From NCBI RefSeq assembly GCF_016808335.1, contig NC_053148.1, positions 15,900,433-15,964,432 on the forward strand: a stretch of DNA of 64,000 nt, in the 5' to 3' direction. Both the position numbers and the translations under genes were made by a program. The first letter of the stretch is position 1; the number at the start of each line of letters is the position of its first letter. This DNA comes from Panicum virgatum (taxonomy: Eukaryota; Streptophyta; Magnoliopsida; Poales; Poaceae). The notes beneath the pieces were generated by a model. That model searched no databases. It was not told the DNA's origin and saw only the letters and a program-made list of their open reading frames with translations. Positions 31,003-44,026 of this stretch are shown piece after piece.

Positions 31003-32054
31003 GTACTGCCAACTCCCCATACCTCCTTCGTACTTTCCCTTCCGCGGAGCCCTCGAACTCCTCTCCGCCTTGAACTTGTTCTCCTCTCTGGACTTCGTTC
31101 CTAGAACACAAGCAAATCCTCTAGCGCCCCCGAGTTCACACAACCTCAGGGTAGGGTGGCCGCACGGGGATGGATTCGGTGACGCCACGTGTCTCAGAGG
31201 TGGAGAGGCTCAGGGCCTTCAGCCGTGGATTCGGACCCCCATGTTCGGGTCCGGGACCTCCACGTGCCCATCCGGACCCCCAGTCGGGTCCGGGACCTCC
31301 ACGTGCCCATCCGGACCCCCGCGAGTCCCCGGCTCAGCACTCCGCTCGGGAGGGGTCTGGAGCCACCACGTGTCCCGCAGACGTGGGTGCGGGCGCTAGC
31401 CTTCCGCTGGGAGCATGCCCGCCACGTGTCCCACAGATGGCCTTGACCAGAACAAGACCCTGGTCTGAAGGACGGTATCCCCACAGCGACGACCACACCG
31501 CCCGCTGGAGACGCCAGGACGCCGGCACAATCTCCGCAAGACCAAGGACGACTGCCATGCCCGGCTCCATACCCCACAGTGTACTTTCCACAGTGCTTGA
31601 CCACTGCACCCCCGTGATTCGGGGAGAAGACGACGACTTCCGCGATCTCCTGTGCATGTACACCGCCCCTCCTTGTGTCTATAAAAGGAGGAGGCGGGCT
31701 TTATCTTAGGGGGTTGGCCGATCATTCGGTAGAACACAACGCTCAGCACTACTCACAGAGCACATACGCTCTTCTGAGCCTTAAAATTGGCACTCGTCTC
31801 AATCAACTCTTCCTCTAGCAGAGACTTGGGAGCTTCCCTCCCTCTCTCGCCTCGCTTGTACCCCCTACTACAGGCACCCCCGGTGCAAGATAGTACAGTG
31901 CTCTCGCACACCTCTTTGCTGGACGTACGGCCCCACGGCCGGAACCAGGATAAACCCGTGTGTTACTGTGTTGCCTCTTGCATCAACATCTGGGACGAGA
32001 AACACACAGCATCATCACTGGTTAGGTCCGGACCGCCGGGTCAGGACACCGATA
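31003..32054 (+). repeat. Left Tat LTR, second part
   Basis: Continuation of the LTR begun at 20021 after the Athila insertion, matching 45428-46479 of the right LTR. It ends CACCGATA (the right LTR ends CACCGACA), so its terminal CA has mutated to TA. Confidence 0.85.
31680..31687 (+). promoter_or_regulatory. Tat LTR TATA box
   Basis: TATAAAAG in the context CTATAAAAGGAGGAGG, about 375 bp before the LTR end. The same box is at 46105-46112 in the right LTR. Transcription would begin some 30 bp downstream and run into gag. Confidence 0.7.
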
Positions 32055-32056
32055 GT

Positions 32057-32074
32057 TGGCACGCCAGGTAGGGG
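32057..32074 (+). promoter_or_regulatory. Tat primer binding site
   Basis: TGGCACGCCAGGTAGGGG two bases after the LTR. The second Tat-like element has TGGCGCGCCAGGTAGGGG at 49596, so one base has changed here. The type matches elements such as RIRE2, for which a tRNA-Arg primer has been described, as I recall. Confidence 0.7.
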
Positions 32075-32118
32075 CGCTGCGTGACATTTTCTCTTTTACT
32101 CCCATTTGATCTTCAGGG

Positions 32119-34460
32119 ATGGCGAGCAGATCCAACCCATTCCCCATGGGCACATTGGATCCGCTCCCAGCGGGATACGTGATTTGGTTCGGGAGTCTTG
32201 AGTTCAGAGCAACCAGTAACGGTTACCTCATGGAGCTCCTCTCGCCCAGACGCAACCCTGACACTTTGACTTCACCAGCCCAGCGTAACAGGCGCTCGGA
32301 CCGGCACTCGCGACAAGCACGCGTGGATCGGCACCGTGCGGCACGCCTCAGCTCCCCCGCGTGGGTTGAGGCTGCTATGTCACAGCTCAGCGTCGCGGCC
32401 GGTGGGGCCACCACATCGTCATCACGTGCCTCGGCGTCATCTATGCCTGCACCATCATCGACTGCAGCTTCAGTGCCTCCCAGGGGGGCACGACTGCGCC
32501 GTCGCCCTTTCTCTTCAGGATGCACAACGCTGCCACTTACGCTTCTTTGTCTAGCACTAACTTTGCCGAGTAGGAGGATCTGCTGGGTCATCACCTTCTG
32601 TCGATCCGCAACCTCATTGCATCATCTCCTAACGACTCCTACCCCGAGACGGCGAGCTTGATCGCCGACGACATCAGCTTCTTCATAAACAACTTCACGG
32701 CCGAGGAGGCCGAGGACTACTCCAGGGTCCGCGACCCCGACGCTTTCAGCTCGTTCCAGCTCGTGGCGGTTTACTGCCTCGCCTGCTCTGAGGACTCCAG
32801 CGAGGGGGATTACGATCCCACTCGGGAGTGCTTCATGGCCAAGATCGCAGACGGGAAAAACAACAACGCTCTGGGCGATGGCGGGGACGGCGGAGCAGAC
32901 GCGCAGGCAAACCAACCATTGGTGCCGGCTGCGACCCCTTCTTCTTCGTCAAGCTCGGCGGCACGGCAGGCACAGCTGGCGCAGCTCAAGGAGCTTTGAG
33001 CCAAGCTCGATGAGCAGCGTTGGTAGACACAGGAGCTGCACACCGCACTCGAGCAGCAGCGCACCGCGCGTGGCGCACATGCCCAGGCGGCGGCACGCGT
33101 CGCCCGGGAGCGGATCCTAGCCGACGACAACGTCGACAAACCTCCGGAACTGAAAACGGCCGGCGAAAAACTAGTCGCTGCGGCCTACCTACTCCAAGCA
33201 ATGCCCGATCCGTCGACGGCTTCGGGTCGCAACCTGCGCCACGAGGCACAGGTGCTTATCGAGCAAGCTGCTGTGCAGCAGGCCGAGAGCTCTGCGTCTC
33301 GCATGCGCTCGATAGCCCCGAAGCAGGCCGGTGAGACTGCACGGCAGGACCACGAGGTTTCGGTGCACACTCCACCAGAAGGGAGGGGAAAGGCAGCCGT
33401 GGCGCACGGTGCGAAGGCACCCTCGGTGCACGACCGCATTGGAAAGACTCCCGCAAGGGAGCGACTCCACGACGCGCGCGGACATGTCGGCGACGGCGAC
33501 GCCCGCAATATCGTCAATGGTAGGAAGTACACCCCTCGACGAGGTGGACGTTTCGACCCCGAGCATGACAGGGGTGAGTCACCGGAGCCTCCAGGCACCC
33601 GTGTGTTCAGCCGGGCGATTCGTACCGCTCCTTTTCCCTCAAGCTTTCGACAGCCTACCACCCTCGTCAAATACTCGGGCGAGACCGATCCCGCAGTCTG
33701 GATCAACGACTATCGCCTAGCTTGCCAGCTGGGCAGTGCGACGGACGAAGCGGTCATCATCCGCAACCTTCCCCGTCACCTTGCTGACGCCACATGAACG
33801 TGGCTCGAGCACGCCTGCGCACCAGATCCACAACTGGGCCGACTTAGTCCAGATCTTCGTGGGCAACTTCCAGGGCACGTACGTGCATCCTGGGAACTCC
33901 TGGGACCTCAAAGGGTGTCGGCAGAAGCCCAATGAGTCCCTGCGCGACTACGTGCGGCGCTTCTCCAAGCAATGCACCGAGCTCCCCAGCGTCACCCATG
34001 TCGAGGTCATCAACGCCTTCCTCGAGGGCACGACGTGCAGGAACCTGGTGCACAATCTTGTGCGAAGGTGTCCCGCCAACACCAAAGAGTTGTTCGATGC
34101 TGCCACCAACTACGCCGCCGGTGAGGCTGTTGGTGCCATTTTCGACGACAAGCCGAACAAGCGCAAGGAAGATGCACCCGCAGAGGGTAGCAATGCCAAG
34201 ACAAACGCCCCCGCCAAGAAATAAAAGCGGGGGAAGAAAAGGAAGAAGCCAGCCCACCAAACCAGCGTGGACCACGGTAAGCGGAAGGCTTCGACGAGGC
34301 CTTCGTCACTGCCTCGGACCACAAAGGACCTCGAGGCCCCCCTCGAGGTGGTGGCGGCCTGTTCGACGACATGCTCAAGAAGCCGTGCCCTTACCACAAG
34401 GGCTCGGTCAACCACACCCTAGAGCAGTGCGAGATGCTCCAGAAGTACTACAACTACGTC
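32119..34460 (+). pseudogene. gag: Tat Gag, broken
   Basis: Start MASRSNPFPMGTLDPL at 32119. The reading passes through at least three frames: 32119-32500, about 32520-33000 (FFINNFTAEEAEDYS), 33201-33797 (VKYSGETDPAVWINDYRLAC, capsid-like) and 33736-34224 (SLRDYVRRFSKQC, FLEGTTC). It ends with a Cys/His cluster C-x2-H-x5-H-x4-C at about 34386-34430. In-frame stops occur near 32571, 32998, 33024 and 34222. The order matches Tat-type gag. It could not make a full Gag. Confidence 0.75.
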
Positions 34461-36350
34461 GCACATCGCGACGAGGACATGAAGAAGGATGCTGGCGATA
34501 AAGGTGGAGATGACGAGTTCCCCCCGGTGGAGAACGCCTTCTTCATCTTTGGAGGACCAACGACAAACATGACCTCTCGGCAGCGCAAGCGTGAGCGCCG
34601 GGAAGTCTTTTCTGTCACCAAGGTGACGCCATCCTACCTCGACTTGTCGAAAGACACTATTTCCTTCGGTCGCGAGCACCACCCCGACTACGTCCCACAC
34701 CCGGGATGGTACCCGCTTGTTGTCGACCCCATCATTGGCAACACCCGCTTCTCCAAGGTGCTGATAGACGGAGGCAGTAGCCTCAATATCATGTACGCCC
34801 ACACCTTGGAGCTCATGGGGGTCGGATTGAACAAGCTCTGCCCCAGCAGGTCGCCGTTCCATGGCGTTGCACCGGGGAAGCGAGTCCAACCCCTCGGCCA
34901 GATCGATTTACCCGTCTGTTTCGGCACGGTAGCCAACTTCCGCAAGGAAGTGCTCACCTTCGAGGTGGTGGGGTTTTGGGGAGCCTACCACGCCATCGTT
35001 TGTCATCCCTGCTATGCCAAGTTCATGGCCATCCCCAACTACACCTACCTCAAGCTGAAGATGCCATGTCCGAGGGGTATAATCACCATTGGCTCCTCGT
35101 TCGAGCATGGCTACGAGTGCGACGTTGAGTGCGTCGAGAACGCGGAGGACGAGGCCCTCACAGCCACCCACAACAAGATGGCAAGCGAGGCCTTGGACTC
35201 CACGCACCGACAAGCGGGAAGCTTCGTACCTGCCGAGGGTATCAAGAAGGTGCCCCTCGACCCGAATCACCCTGACAACAAGGCGTTGCAGGTCAGCGCC
35301 ACCCTCGACAACAAATAGGAAGTGGTGCTCGTCGACTTTCTCTGCGCCAACACCGACATCTTTGCGTGGAGCCCCTCGGACATGCCTGGCATACCGAGGG
35401 AGGTCGCCGAGCACTCCCTTGATATCCGACCCAACTCCAAGCCGGTGAAGCAGCGCCTGTGATGCTTCGACGAGCTCAAGCGCCGGGCGATCGGCGAGGA
35501 GCTGCAGAAACTTCTGGCGACTGGATTCATCAAGGAGGTATTCCATCCCGAGTGGCTAGCTAATACTGTATTAGTGAAGAAAAAGAATGGAAGTTGGAGG
35601 ATGTGCATAGACTACACTAATTTAAATAAAGCATGTCCGAAGGTTCCCTTTCCTTTGCCACGCATTGATCAAATCGTAGATTCAACTGCGGGATGTGAAC
35701 TTTTATCCTTTCTTGATGCCTATTCCGGTTACCACCAAATCAAGATGAAAGAGTCCGACCAGCTCGCGACCTCTTTTATCACACCTTTCGGCATGTACTA
35801 CTACGTCACGATGCCCTTTGGCCTCAAAAACGCCGGAGCAACATATCAGCGGTGTATGCTCCACGTATTCGAGGAACATCTCGGGCGGAACGTAGAAGCA
35901 TATGTTGACGACATCGTTGTAAAATCCAAGAAGGCGGACGACCTGATAGTCGATCTTAGGATCGCATTTGATTACCTAAGGGCCAAAGGGGTAAAACTCA
36001 ACCCCGAGAAGTGTGTATTCGGAGTCCCTCGAGGCATGCTCTTGGGCTTCATTGTCTCCTAACGGGGCATTGAACCCAACCCTGTGAAAGTCTCGGCCAT
36101 CACTCAGATGGGACCGATTCGGGACCTAAAGGGGGTACAGAGGGTCATGGGATGCCTAGCGTCCCACAGCCGATTCATCTCGCGTCTCGGTGAGAAAGGC
36201 TTGCCCCAGTATCGACTCTTGAGGAAAACTGAGCGCTTCACGTGGACCCCTGAGGCTCAAGAAGCCCTCGACAGGGCTGATGGGGGAAACTCTCACCTAC
36301 GCCCCTCGCAAGGTGATCAAGTCCCAAGTCTTGGCCGATTTCGTCGCTGA
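34461..36350 (+). pseudogene. pol: Tat protease and reverse transcriptase, broken
   Basis: One plus frame from 34371 runs to 36350 with in-frame stops at 35316, 35460 and 36060. Protease motif IDGGSSLNI (about 34767-34790). RT runs from about 35500: KKKNGSWRMCIDYTNLNKA, FLDAYSGYHQI, MPFGLKNAGATYQR and catalytic Y-V-D-D at about 35901-35912, then the thumb (SRFISRLGEKGLP). After RFTWTPEAQEALD the frame jumps directly to sequence preceding the second RNase H, so the usual Ty3/gypsy RNase H appears deleted. The catalytic RT block itself is unbroken between the second and third stops. Confidence 0.8.
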
Positions 36351-36918
36351 GTGGACGGACACTCAGCTTCCCCCACCACAAATCCAAGCTGAATCCTGGA
36401 CCATGTACTTCGACGGGTCGGTGATGAAAACCGGCGCCGGCGCTGGCCTCCTCTTCATCTCACACCTCAGAAAGCACATACGCTACATAATACGCCTGCA
36501 TTTCCCTGCAACTAACAACATGGCGGAGTACGAGGCCCTCCTCAGTGGCCTCCGCATCGCCATCGAGCTTGGCGTTAAGCACCTCGATGTACGCGGTGAC
36601 TCTCAGCTTGTCATCGACCAAGTGAAGAAGGAGTCGAGCTGTCACGACCCGAAGATGGAGGCATACTGCAATGTAGTACGCTGCCTCGAGGACAAGTTCG
36701 ACGGCCTAGAGCTCAACCACATCCCGTGCAAGTACAACGAGGATGCCAATGAACTAGCCAAGATCGCGTCCGGGCGGACCACCGTCCCCCCGAACATCTT
36801 CGCTCGCGATATCACCAAGCCCTCCGTCGAATTCAAGGATCCGGTGGAACTGGGCCCCTTGAACGCCGAGCCCTCCGGTGGGAACCCTCGGCGGACGAGG
36901 CCGAGCTCATGGCACTGA
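36280..36918 (+). pseudogene. Tat second (archaeal-type) RNase H
   Basis: Frame +1 relative to RT. MYFDGSVMKTGAGAGLL supplies the first Asp, NMAEYEALLSGL the Glu, VRGDSQLVIDQV the second Asp and NEDANELAKIAS the last Asp, the layout of the additional RNase H of Tat-lineage elements. The segment keeps its acidic residues but is cut off from RT by the frameshift and the preceding deletion. Confidence 0.75.
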
Positions 36919-37009
36919 CTTCGAGACCTCCTCCCTAGACGAGGCCGAAGCAATGGAGATCGACGAGGCCCCAACTTTGCGAGACTGGCGCACCTAGTAC
37001 CTCGACTAG

Positions 37010-38219
37010 ATGATTCGAGGGATCCTACCCTCGGACTATGCTCAGGCACGGCACCTCGCTAGGCGGGCAAAGTCCTTCGTCCTAATCGTCGACGAGCTGT
37101 ACAAACACAGTCCCTCGAGCGTTTTGCAGCGATGCATCCCCATCCTCGAGGGCAAGGAGCTGATCCGCGACATCCACGCTGGCATCTGCGGTCACCATGC
37201 CGCGCCACGTACCCTCGTGGGAACGCGTTTCGACAAGGTTTTTACTTGCCCATCGCGGTCACCGATGCCACCGACGTCGTTCGGACCTGCGAGGGTTGCT
37301 AGTTCTATGCTCGAAAGACGCACCTCCCGGCCCACGCTCTGCAGACCATCCACATCACGTGGCCGCTCGCCGTGTGGGGATTGGACCTCGTTGGCCCGCT
37401 GCAGAAGGCGCCCGGGGGCTACACCCACTTGTTGGTGGCAATCAACAAATTCTCCAAGTGGATCGAGGCTCGACCCATTGGCAAGATTAGATCCGAGCAA
37501 GCTGTTCTGTTCTTTACTGACATTGTCTTCAGGTTCGGGGTCCCGAACTCGATCATCACCGACAATGCACCCAGTTCACAGGCAAGAAATTCTTGGCATT
37601 CTGCGACAGCTACCACATACGTGTGGACTGGTCGGCTGTGGCGCACCCACAGACGAACGGGTAAGTGGAGCATGCCAATGGCATGATCCTCCAAGGACTG
37701 AAGCCAAGGATCTTCAACAAGCTGAACAAGTTTGGCCGTAGGTGGCTCACAGAGCTACCCTCAGTTATTTGGAGCCTGAGGACGACCCCAAGCAGAGCCA
37801 CGGGCTTTACCCCGTTCTTCCTCGTCTACGGCGCCGAGGCCATGCTCCCCACGGACCTAGAGCACAGGTCAGCAAGGCTTAAGGCCTATCAAGGGCAGCA
37901 GAACCGGCAAGTCCGCGAGGACTCACTGGATCAAGTGGACGAGGCTCGAGACGTGGCGCTCCTACACTCGGCGCGTTATCAGCAGTCCCTGCGAAGATAT
38001 CAAGCGCAGAGAGTTCGGCGCTGAGACCTCAACAAAGGGGACTTGGTGCTGAGGCTTCGACAGGACTACAGGGGCCGCCACAAGCTCTCGCCACCGTGGG
38101 AAGGCCCATACATCATCGCCGAGGTGCTCAAACCCGGCACGTACAAGCTGGCGAATGAAAATGGCGAAGTCCTCATCAATGCTTGGAACATACAGCAGCT
38201 ACGTCGCTTCTATCCTTAA
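37010..38219 (+). pseudogene. Tat integrase, broken
   Basis: Zinc-binding part about 37010-37200 (DIHAGICGHH). Core WGLDLVGPLQ (about 37375, first Asp), SIITDNAP (second Asp, about 37556) and VEHANG (Glu, about 37661). C-terminal GDLVLRL and PPWEGPYII (38040-38120), ending FYP-stop at 38219. At least three frame changes occur (near 37220, 37370 and 37580) and a stop near 38022. The GPY-type module is present and no chromodomain follows, as expected for Tat. Confidence 0.75.
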
Positions 38220-38842
38220 GAGTTCCAAGCTATTTGTACATCGTTTGTACTCGCATTCACGATTTCCCGAAACAATGAAGGAGTATGCTTTACTTGTTTA
38301 TTTTTTGGGAACCTTCCGGACCCTCGGGGGCTCAGATGCGCACGAACACTGAGGTATGCCTGGCTTTACCCTTGGCAAAGCCAAGCCTCCCTCGGGGGCT
38401 ACTACGGGGGGAACCCCTGAACGTCCTCAAAAATCGCAAATATTTTTTCGAAAAATTTCCATTTCTAAGTTTCTCGTACACCTGGAAAAACGGACGCGAG
38501 GCATAAGCAGCCATGGTACGGGGCCGGCCGAGTTGTGGGGCCGCCTACGCCTCTGGGATACGGCACCCCCTCACCACCTCACGCCTAAGTTGCTTATGAA
38601 CGTGAAATTCCTCGCGGAAGTTTACCAAAGTCGCATACGAGAACACGGAAATAGAGTAAAGAAAACGAGGGCTCGAACGCACAAGGCCTCGATGGGCCAC
38701 ACCATCGATTTACAATTACTAATTTCTTACATCCGCAAGTACTATTACGAAAAGGAACTAATCTATTACATGGGCCCCGAGGCCCAGACTACCTACAGGT
38801 TATCATCCCCCATTTGCGAGTTTTCTACAGCATCAAATTCGG
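38220..38842. other. Non-coding stretch between integrase and antisense gene
   Basis: Presumed convergent 3' regions of the plus-strand pol and the minus-strand gene. It contains 'ccctcgggggct' repeats (about 38325 and 38390). No gene is supported. Confidence 0.5.
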
Positions 38843-41800
38843 CTATGGGGGGATGTCGGCTTCTAGCTTCGCGGCCAGGACGGTGGCAAACTCCTCAGCG
38901 GCTGCGTCGGCGTCATCCATGATGGCCGACGCGGCATCTGCATCAGCGTCATTGGGGACCACGTACCCCGACGACACTCTCTGGAGGTCCATGATGTAGT
39001 GCGTCGAGGCCACGGTGAGGGCTCGCAGGACACCGAGGCGGAAGGTGCTCTTGGCGTGCTCGGCGATCCGGCCACCTATCGCTCGCAGGCGGCTGATCAC
39101 CGAGCTACCAGGCACGGCGCCCTCCCCCTCGAGCTCCTAGCACACACTCACAGCGGTCCGCCCCATGTCAGTGTATTCAGCCTGCACCACCATGAGCGCG
39201 TTGTTGACCGCCTCTTTCGCTGCAGTCTCGTCCGCCACTCTCTGCCTCAGCTCTGATCAAAGGAATCAAGATAAACTGCGATAAATTAGAATCTAACAAC
39301 AGCGAAAATCTCGAGGACTCACCCGCGATGTTCTTCCGTGCTTCCTCCTACTGGACTTGGGCAGCCTCCTCGAGTGAGGACAAGGAGTCTTCATTCTCCT
39401 TGAGGGCGGCCTCCGCGTTCCGCATGGCCACCTCCTTTTCTTCGAGGGCTTTTTCCCTTTTCCTCGAGGGTCCCGGAGAGCGTGGCGACGGCCGCCTTCT
39501 CGCACTGGAGCTCGGCCTTCTCGCCTTGGAGCTCAGCCTCCTTGTGCTGGAGCTCGGCCTCCTTCTGCTCGAACACCGTCCTAACGCGCTGCAGCTCGGC
39601 AGTCTGCGCCTCGGCCTCCTGAGCCTTCTGCTCCACTGCGGCCCTCTGGACATCACGCTCGCCGACGGTCCGCATCATCTTGGTGTTGGCGTCGATGTTC
39701 TAGAGCACCAAGTCGGCATTGTGCTGCCCAAGCCAGCGCATTTGGTTGTACAGCCGGGTCAGTTCGTCGCTCTTTTTGCACGAGATTTCCCTCAGCCGCT
39801 GCAAGTGGAAGAGCGTGAATGCAACGCACAAAATCAAGGCTAAATACAAATGACTCCGGGGAGGGAGCCACCTACCTGGCTAATCTGGAAATCCGTCGTT
39901 CTATGGAGCTCCAAGGCACGGTCGAGGTGGTTCAGAATCTGAGAGCCGGCCTTGAATTGTACCTCCCAGACGGATTCCTCCTCCTGCTCGTTGCAGAGAA
40001 ACTCCAAGGGGACCCCGGATTGTATGATTGCCCCATGACGGGGCCCCTCGGACGTTCCCGCGTTGAGTACCTCCTCGGAGGCCGACATGAACTCGACAAT
40101 CCGGTCGGCGGTGCTGGCCGCAGCAGTAGGGGTGATGTCCCTCTTGTCCCCGTACTTCGGCGCTGCCTACGCCGTCACCGTTGCAACACCGTCGTCCCGG
40201 GCCCCCGCGGGTGCCGGGAAGCTGGTTTCCTCCACTGCCGGCGCCCTTGGCGCCGACTCCTCCTACGCGACACCCTCGACCCCAGCCCTCGGGGGCTCCA
40301 GGATGAGGGTCTCCACCTCTGTTTGGCTGGCGGGGCGCTCTTGCGCGCCCCCACCCTCGACCCCAGCCCTCAGGGGCTGGAGGACGAGGGTCTCCTGTGA
40401 CCGGCCGGGCGGCGCAACCTGCGTCGCCCCGACCGGCCTCGACTTCGGCGTCTGGCCGGGTGGCATTATTCGTGCCGCCCCGGTAGACCTTCCCCTCGGC
40501 GTTAGCCCGAGCGGCCGTTACAACGCCGCTCAGGCTGGCGTCGCCCCCGCTCTCCGGCGCTCGAGTCTGCTGGGCCCTCTGGGCCCCTCGAGCCATCGCC
40601 TCCTGGAGCTTCGCTGCCTCCGCCACAATGTCCTCGACGGTCAGGGGCTGCAGTGCCGTGTGCGGCGTGGTGCGCACCTCGGTCTTGAGGGCTTTGGTCG
40701 GCGCAAGCGGGGCTGCATCCCTGGTGACAGCCGTGGAGCTGGTAATTAGAGGAGAAATGCTGAAGTCAGTAGGATGGGGGGGTCGATTAAACGAACGCGA
40801 TGAATAAAATTAAAATCACTTACCCGGACCGGGCGCTCATGCTGCGCTTGCCCGAGCCGCTCCTTCGGGCCCACGGCACACTGACAGCTCTCGACGACTG
40901 ACCTATCGGCGTCATCCTCGGATCACCCTGGAGCCTCGAGGCCATCTGCACAGACATCTCCGCGCTCACCGCGGACCCGCCGTCACCCGTTGACACCGCG
41001 GGTGCGGGTGTCCTACCCGTCGCCGGTGGGAACGACCTCTGTCCTGTCACGGGCATAGACGAACTCCCACCCGCTGCCGGTGTGGGCGACCTCCGCCCCG
41101 CCCCTACGAGGGGCGGATCCACCAACGACACCGGGGTGAGCCTCACCTCACCTAGCATCACTAGCACTTCCTCATCGCCAGCCCCTCGATAAACCGTCGG
41201 GGAATCCGCGCCTGTCGCCGCCTCGTCGTCGTCCGAGAAGTTGAGCTCGACGTCCGAGGAGTCCTCCCCCTCCTCTTCGGAGGACTTGGGTGTGGCGGGC
41301 TGGGGCTTTCCCTCCGCGCGTGCAATTTTGCACGCCTTATCATGCTTCTCCTTCCTCTTCCTCTTCCTGGCGACGGCCACCTCTGCCGCGTCCTTCTGCT
41401 TCTTCACCTTCTCTGTGTGCAGGCGGTGGACTTCGCGTTCCTCCGGGATCGGAGGCCTCGAGGTGTATCCCCTGCGGCTCAACCCCTGCGAGACGCAACC
41501 AAGTCAGAATCAGGGAGTGGGAGAGGAGTAGCACAAATCGGCAAAGAATTGAAACTGGAACTTACCACCGAAATATACCCCGTCTCGGGGCGCATCTTGA
41601 TCTCCCAAAGATCGTTCAGGTTGTCGGGAAACTCCACCACCGCGTTCCTCGCCCTCCGGGCAGCGACGTCACGGGGGAGCAGCACGAGCGACGTCCTCGA
41701 GCCTGGCCTGATGCGGTGGGGGCGATACCCCCCAGTCCTACTTCTCCGGCCTTTCCCGGAGCACCTTGTTGGTGAACGCCGGGAGCCGGTTGCCGAAGTT

Positions 41801-42324
41801 GCGCAGGTAAAACCCCCAGTCCACCCGGCGTTGTTTGTCGTCATTTTGTTGGGGATGTACAAGTTCCTCCGGGATGGACGCAAGTGAAGCACCAGACCGC
41901 CGGTGCTCGTGAACCTCTTCGGCTAGCCCCGCACATTCTCGATGAAGAGCTCTCCGCGGAATAGATGGATCCACATATCCCAGTGCACTTCGATCCCTAG
42001 ATACCCCTCGCAGACAGCAATGAAGACCGCCGCCTGCGAGATGGAGTTGGGACCGAAGTTGTGCAGCTCCACCCCGTAGTACTCGCACAACGCCCGCATG
42101 AATCTACCGACGGGGGCACCGAATCCCCACTCGTGGAGTCGCACTAGGCTTACGACGTAGCCCTCGGGGGGATTCGGTTCGGCCTCCTCCGGCCGCGGGG
42201 GAATCCACGCCAGCTGCCCAGAGTCGTGGTTAATCGGAAGTAGCCTCTCTGCGGCTAGCTACTCCAAAACCGCCGCGGTGGCGGTGGACTTCCCCCACAG
42301 CAACGGCTCCTGGACATCTGACAT
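38843..42324 (-). pseudogene. Tat antisense gene, putative gypsy-type transposon protein
   Basis: Minus ATG at 42322-42324 (MSDVQEPLLWGKS). The N-terminal domain with FGAPVGRFMRALCEYYGVEL and VHWDMWIHLFRGELF (42144-41925) matches the 'putative gypsy type transposon' domain (PF04195 type). A Lys/Arg-rich segment (41482-41160), Ser/Pro/Gly-rich linkers (40820-39900), a Glu/Gln-rich coiled coil (39678-39391) and a C-terminal helical segment ending at 38843 follow. Breaks: TAG at 42259-42261, TAG at about 41923, frame changes near 41815 and 39480; introns are likely. Such antisense ORFs are typical of Tat-lineage elements; function unknown. Confidence 0.7.
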
Positions 42325-43729
42325 CGCTTCGAACCGCTGGGGGAGGCGCGAAGGCAAGCTCTACGGTGGCCAAGGTGCGCTCTCACTCTCTCCTTCTTCC
42401 TCCTCTCACTCTCGGCACTAGGCTCAGGATGCAGGGGAGGCGGAGAAGGCAGGGGAGATGAAGGCAAAGTGGCCAGGTGACCCCAAACATTCCCCTCTTC
42501 CCCGCTTTTATCCATCAAGACGGGCGGATTCGCCGCCGAGGCCCGAATCCACCGCATTGAATGCGGTAGGTTTTGCTGTCGCTGACGGCTGGGCCCCACG
42601 ACCGCGGAGTCTCCCGTGCGTGCACTTGGCAATAATTACGGCGCGGTAACCGACGGGTGCGGCGCGACTGTGGCACTGTTCCATCCGTCAGCCGCCGCCC
42701 ACGCCGTTTCGTCTACCCGAGGGAACCGTAACGGAAGATTCCTTTCGGGGGCTTCTCACACTCGAAGGAATCTTATTCTGAGGCCTTACTGATCAGGGGT
42801 TCGATGCCTGGCCCATCGAGGGTTCGACAGACGCCCCAGATCACCAGTGTCAGGGACTGCATGGATGTGCCGTACAAGCTACCCTCGAATGCGGAGTTCG
42901 AGACATCCTATGCAGTGTTCAAGGACAGTCGAGGGTGCCTAGTAGGGGATCCATCGAGGGAGAGCATCGAGCTCTCGGACCCTATCGAACGGGTCAGAGC
43001 CCCGCCTAGCAAACCTTTGTGAGCACTTTATGTGACGTGTCCACGGACGACGAGCCGACCCTTATCGAACGGGGCACGGACGTCCACTTGAACCACCCGA
43101 TAACAGCTCACTGAAGCAGCCATAGCTCGCGGCCCGGGCATGGGTAGCATGGTGCGCTTCACCCCTCCTCCCTGCGGAAGGGCGACGAAGGGTCGTAATA
43201 AAAGTCAAGGGTCCCCTGAACGCCTTCATGCAGGCCGGGGCTCGGGGGCTCCTCGCACACCGTGGTTCAGGACGCACCCTCGAATGGATCGATGACCATC
43301 GATTATGAAGTTCCACGTGTTTAACCAAAACCCACACACTTAACACATGCCTGCCACATGGTTCAGCTGGTCCCCGAGTCGCCACGCCAGCACAAAAAGC
43401 GCCGAGGCCGGCTAAAAGGAATGCCGATGCCGGCTGAAAAAGACGCTGGACGGCCACCCCAGTAAAGCAACCAAGTAGGGCGACGTTTATAGCCCTTGGA
43501 TGAGTGCAAACACTCCTCCAAGGCCTCGGGGGCTACACCTGTGGGTGCGCTGGCGCGCCCCCACGGAGGAAACTTCACACATTCGAGGACCAAAAGCCTC
43601 TGCAGGGCTGACACTCACCCTTACACCCTCGGTCATCCTCTCCGTGGAGGAGAAGGACACTTCATTGCTCTTTACAAACAAAGATTACAAAAGGATACCG
43701 GCTCGAAGCCGTCAAAAGGTACAAATGCA
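42325..43729. other. Presumed leader/intron of the antisense transcript
   Basis: GC-rich sequence with repeated 'cgaggg' words. The frames on both strands lack domains. It separates the antisense small ORF (43730-44026) from the PF04195-type gene and could be leader or intron. Confidence 0.4.
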
Positions 43730-44026
43730 TTACCACCTACGTGGCAATTTTCCTTGTCTTGGGGAGGAGCGAGCGCCAATGAAGAGCACCGAGTCCTTGG
43801 CTGACATCACGACCAGGCTGCTCGGGCTTGCGAGGAGCAGCCCCCAGACCGCACGGGTCCGGCGGGATGCCCTCCTCGCAAGCTTTCTTCTAGCGTCTCC
43901 TACACCGAAGACATTGCGGGGGGTCAAGCTGGCGGACAGCACCCTCTGCACCATCTCCCCGAGAGCGACATTGTCGCCAAAATGGATGATGCGAAGAACG
44001 GCCACCAAACCTGGCGCCGACGCCAT
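43730..44026 (-). CDS. Small antisense ORF downstream of a TATA box
   Basis: A 98-codon minus frame starting MASAPGLVAVLRIIHFGDN, Arg/Val/Leu-rich, ending at TAA near 43730. It is the first long frame after the antisense TATA box (44312-44319), about 290 bases downstream. I do not recognise a domain. It may be a first exon or upstream ORF of the antisense gene. A plus-strand frame (43500-44105) covers the same bases and is judged a shadow. Confidence 0.4.
   Translation of the reverse strand: MASAPGLVAVLRIIHFGDNVALGEMVQRVLSASLTPRNVFGVGDARRKLARRASRRTRAVWGLLLASPSSLVVMSAKDSVLFIGARSSPRQGKLPRRW

Noticed and set aside
31170..31709. 179-codon plus frame and overlapping minus frames
   Set aside because: They lie within the Tat LTR and recur in the right LTR; non-coding LTR sequence.
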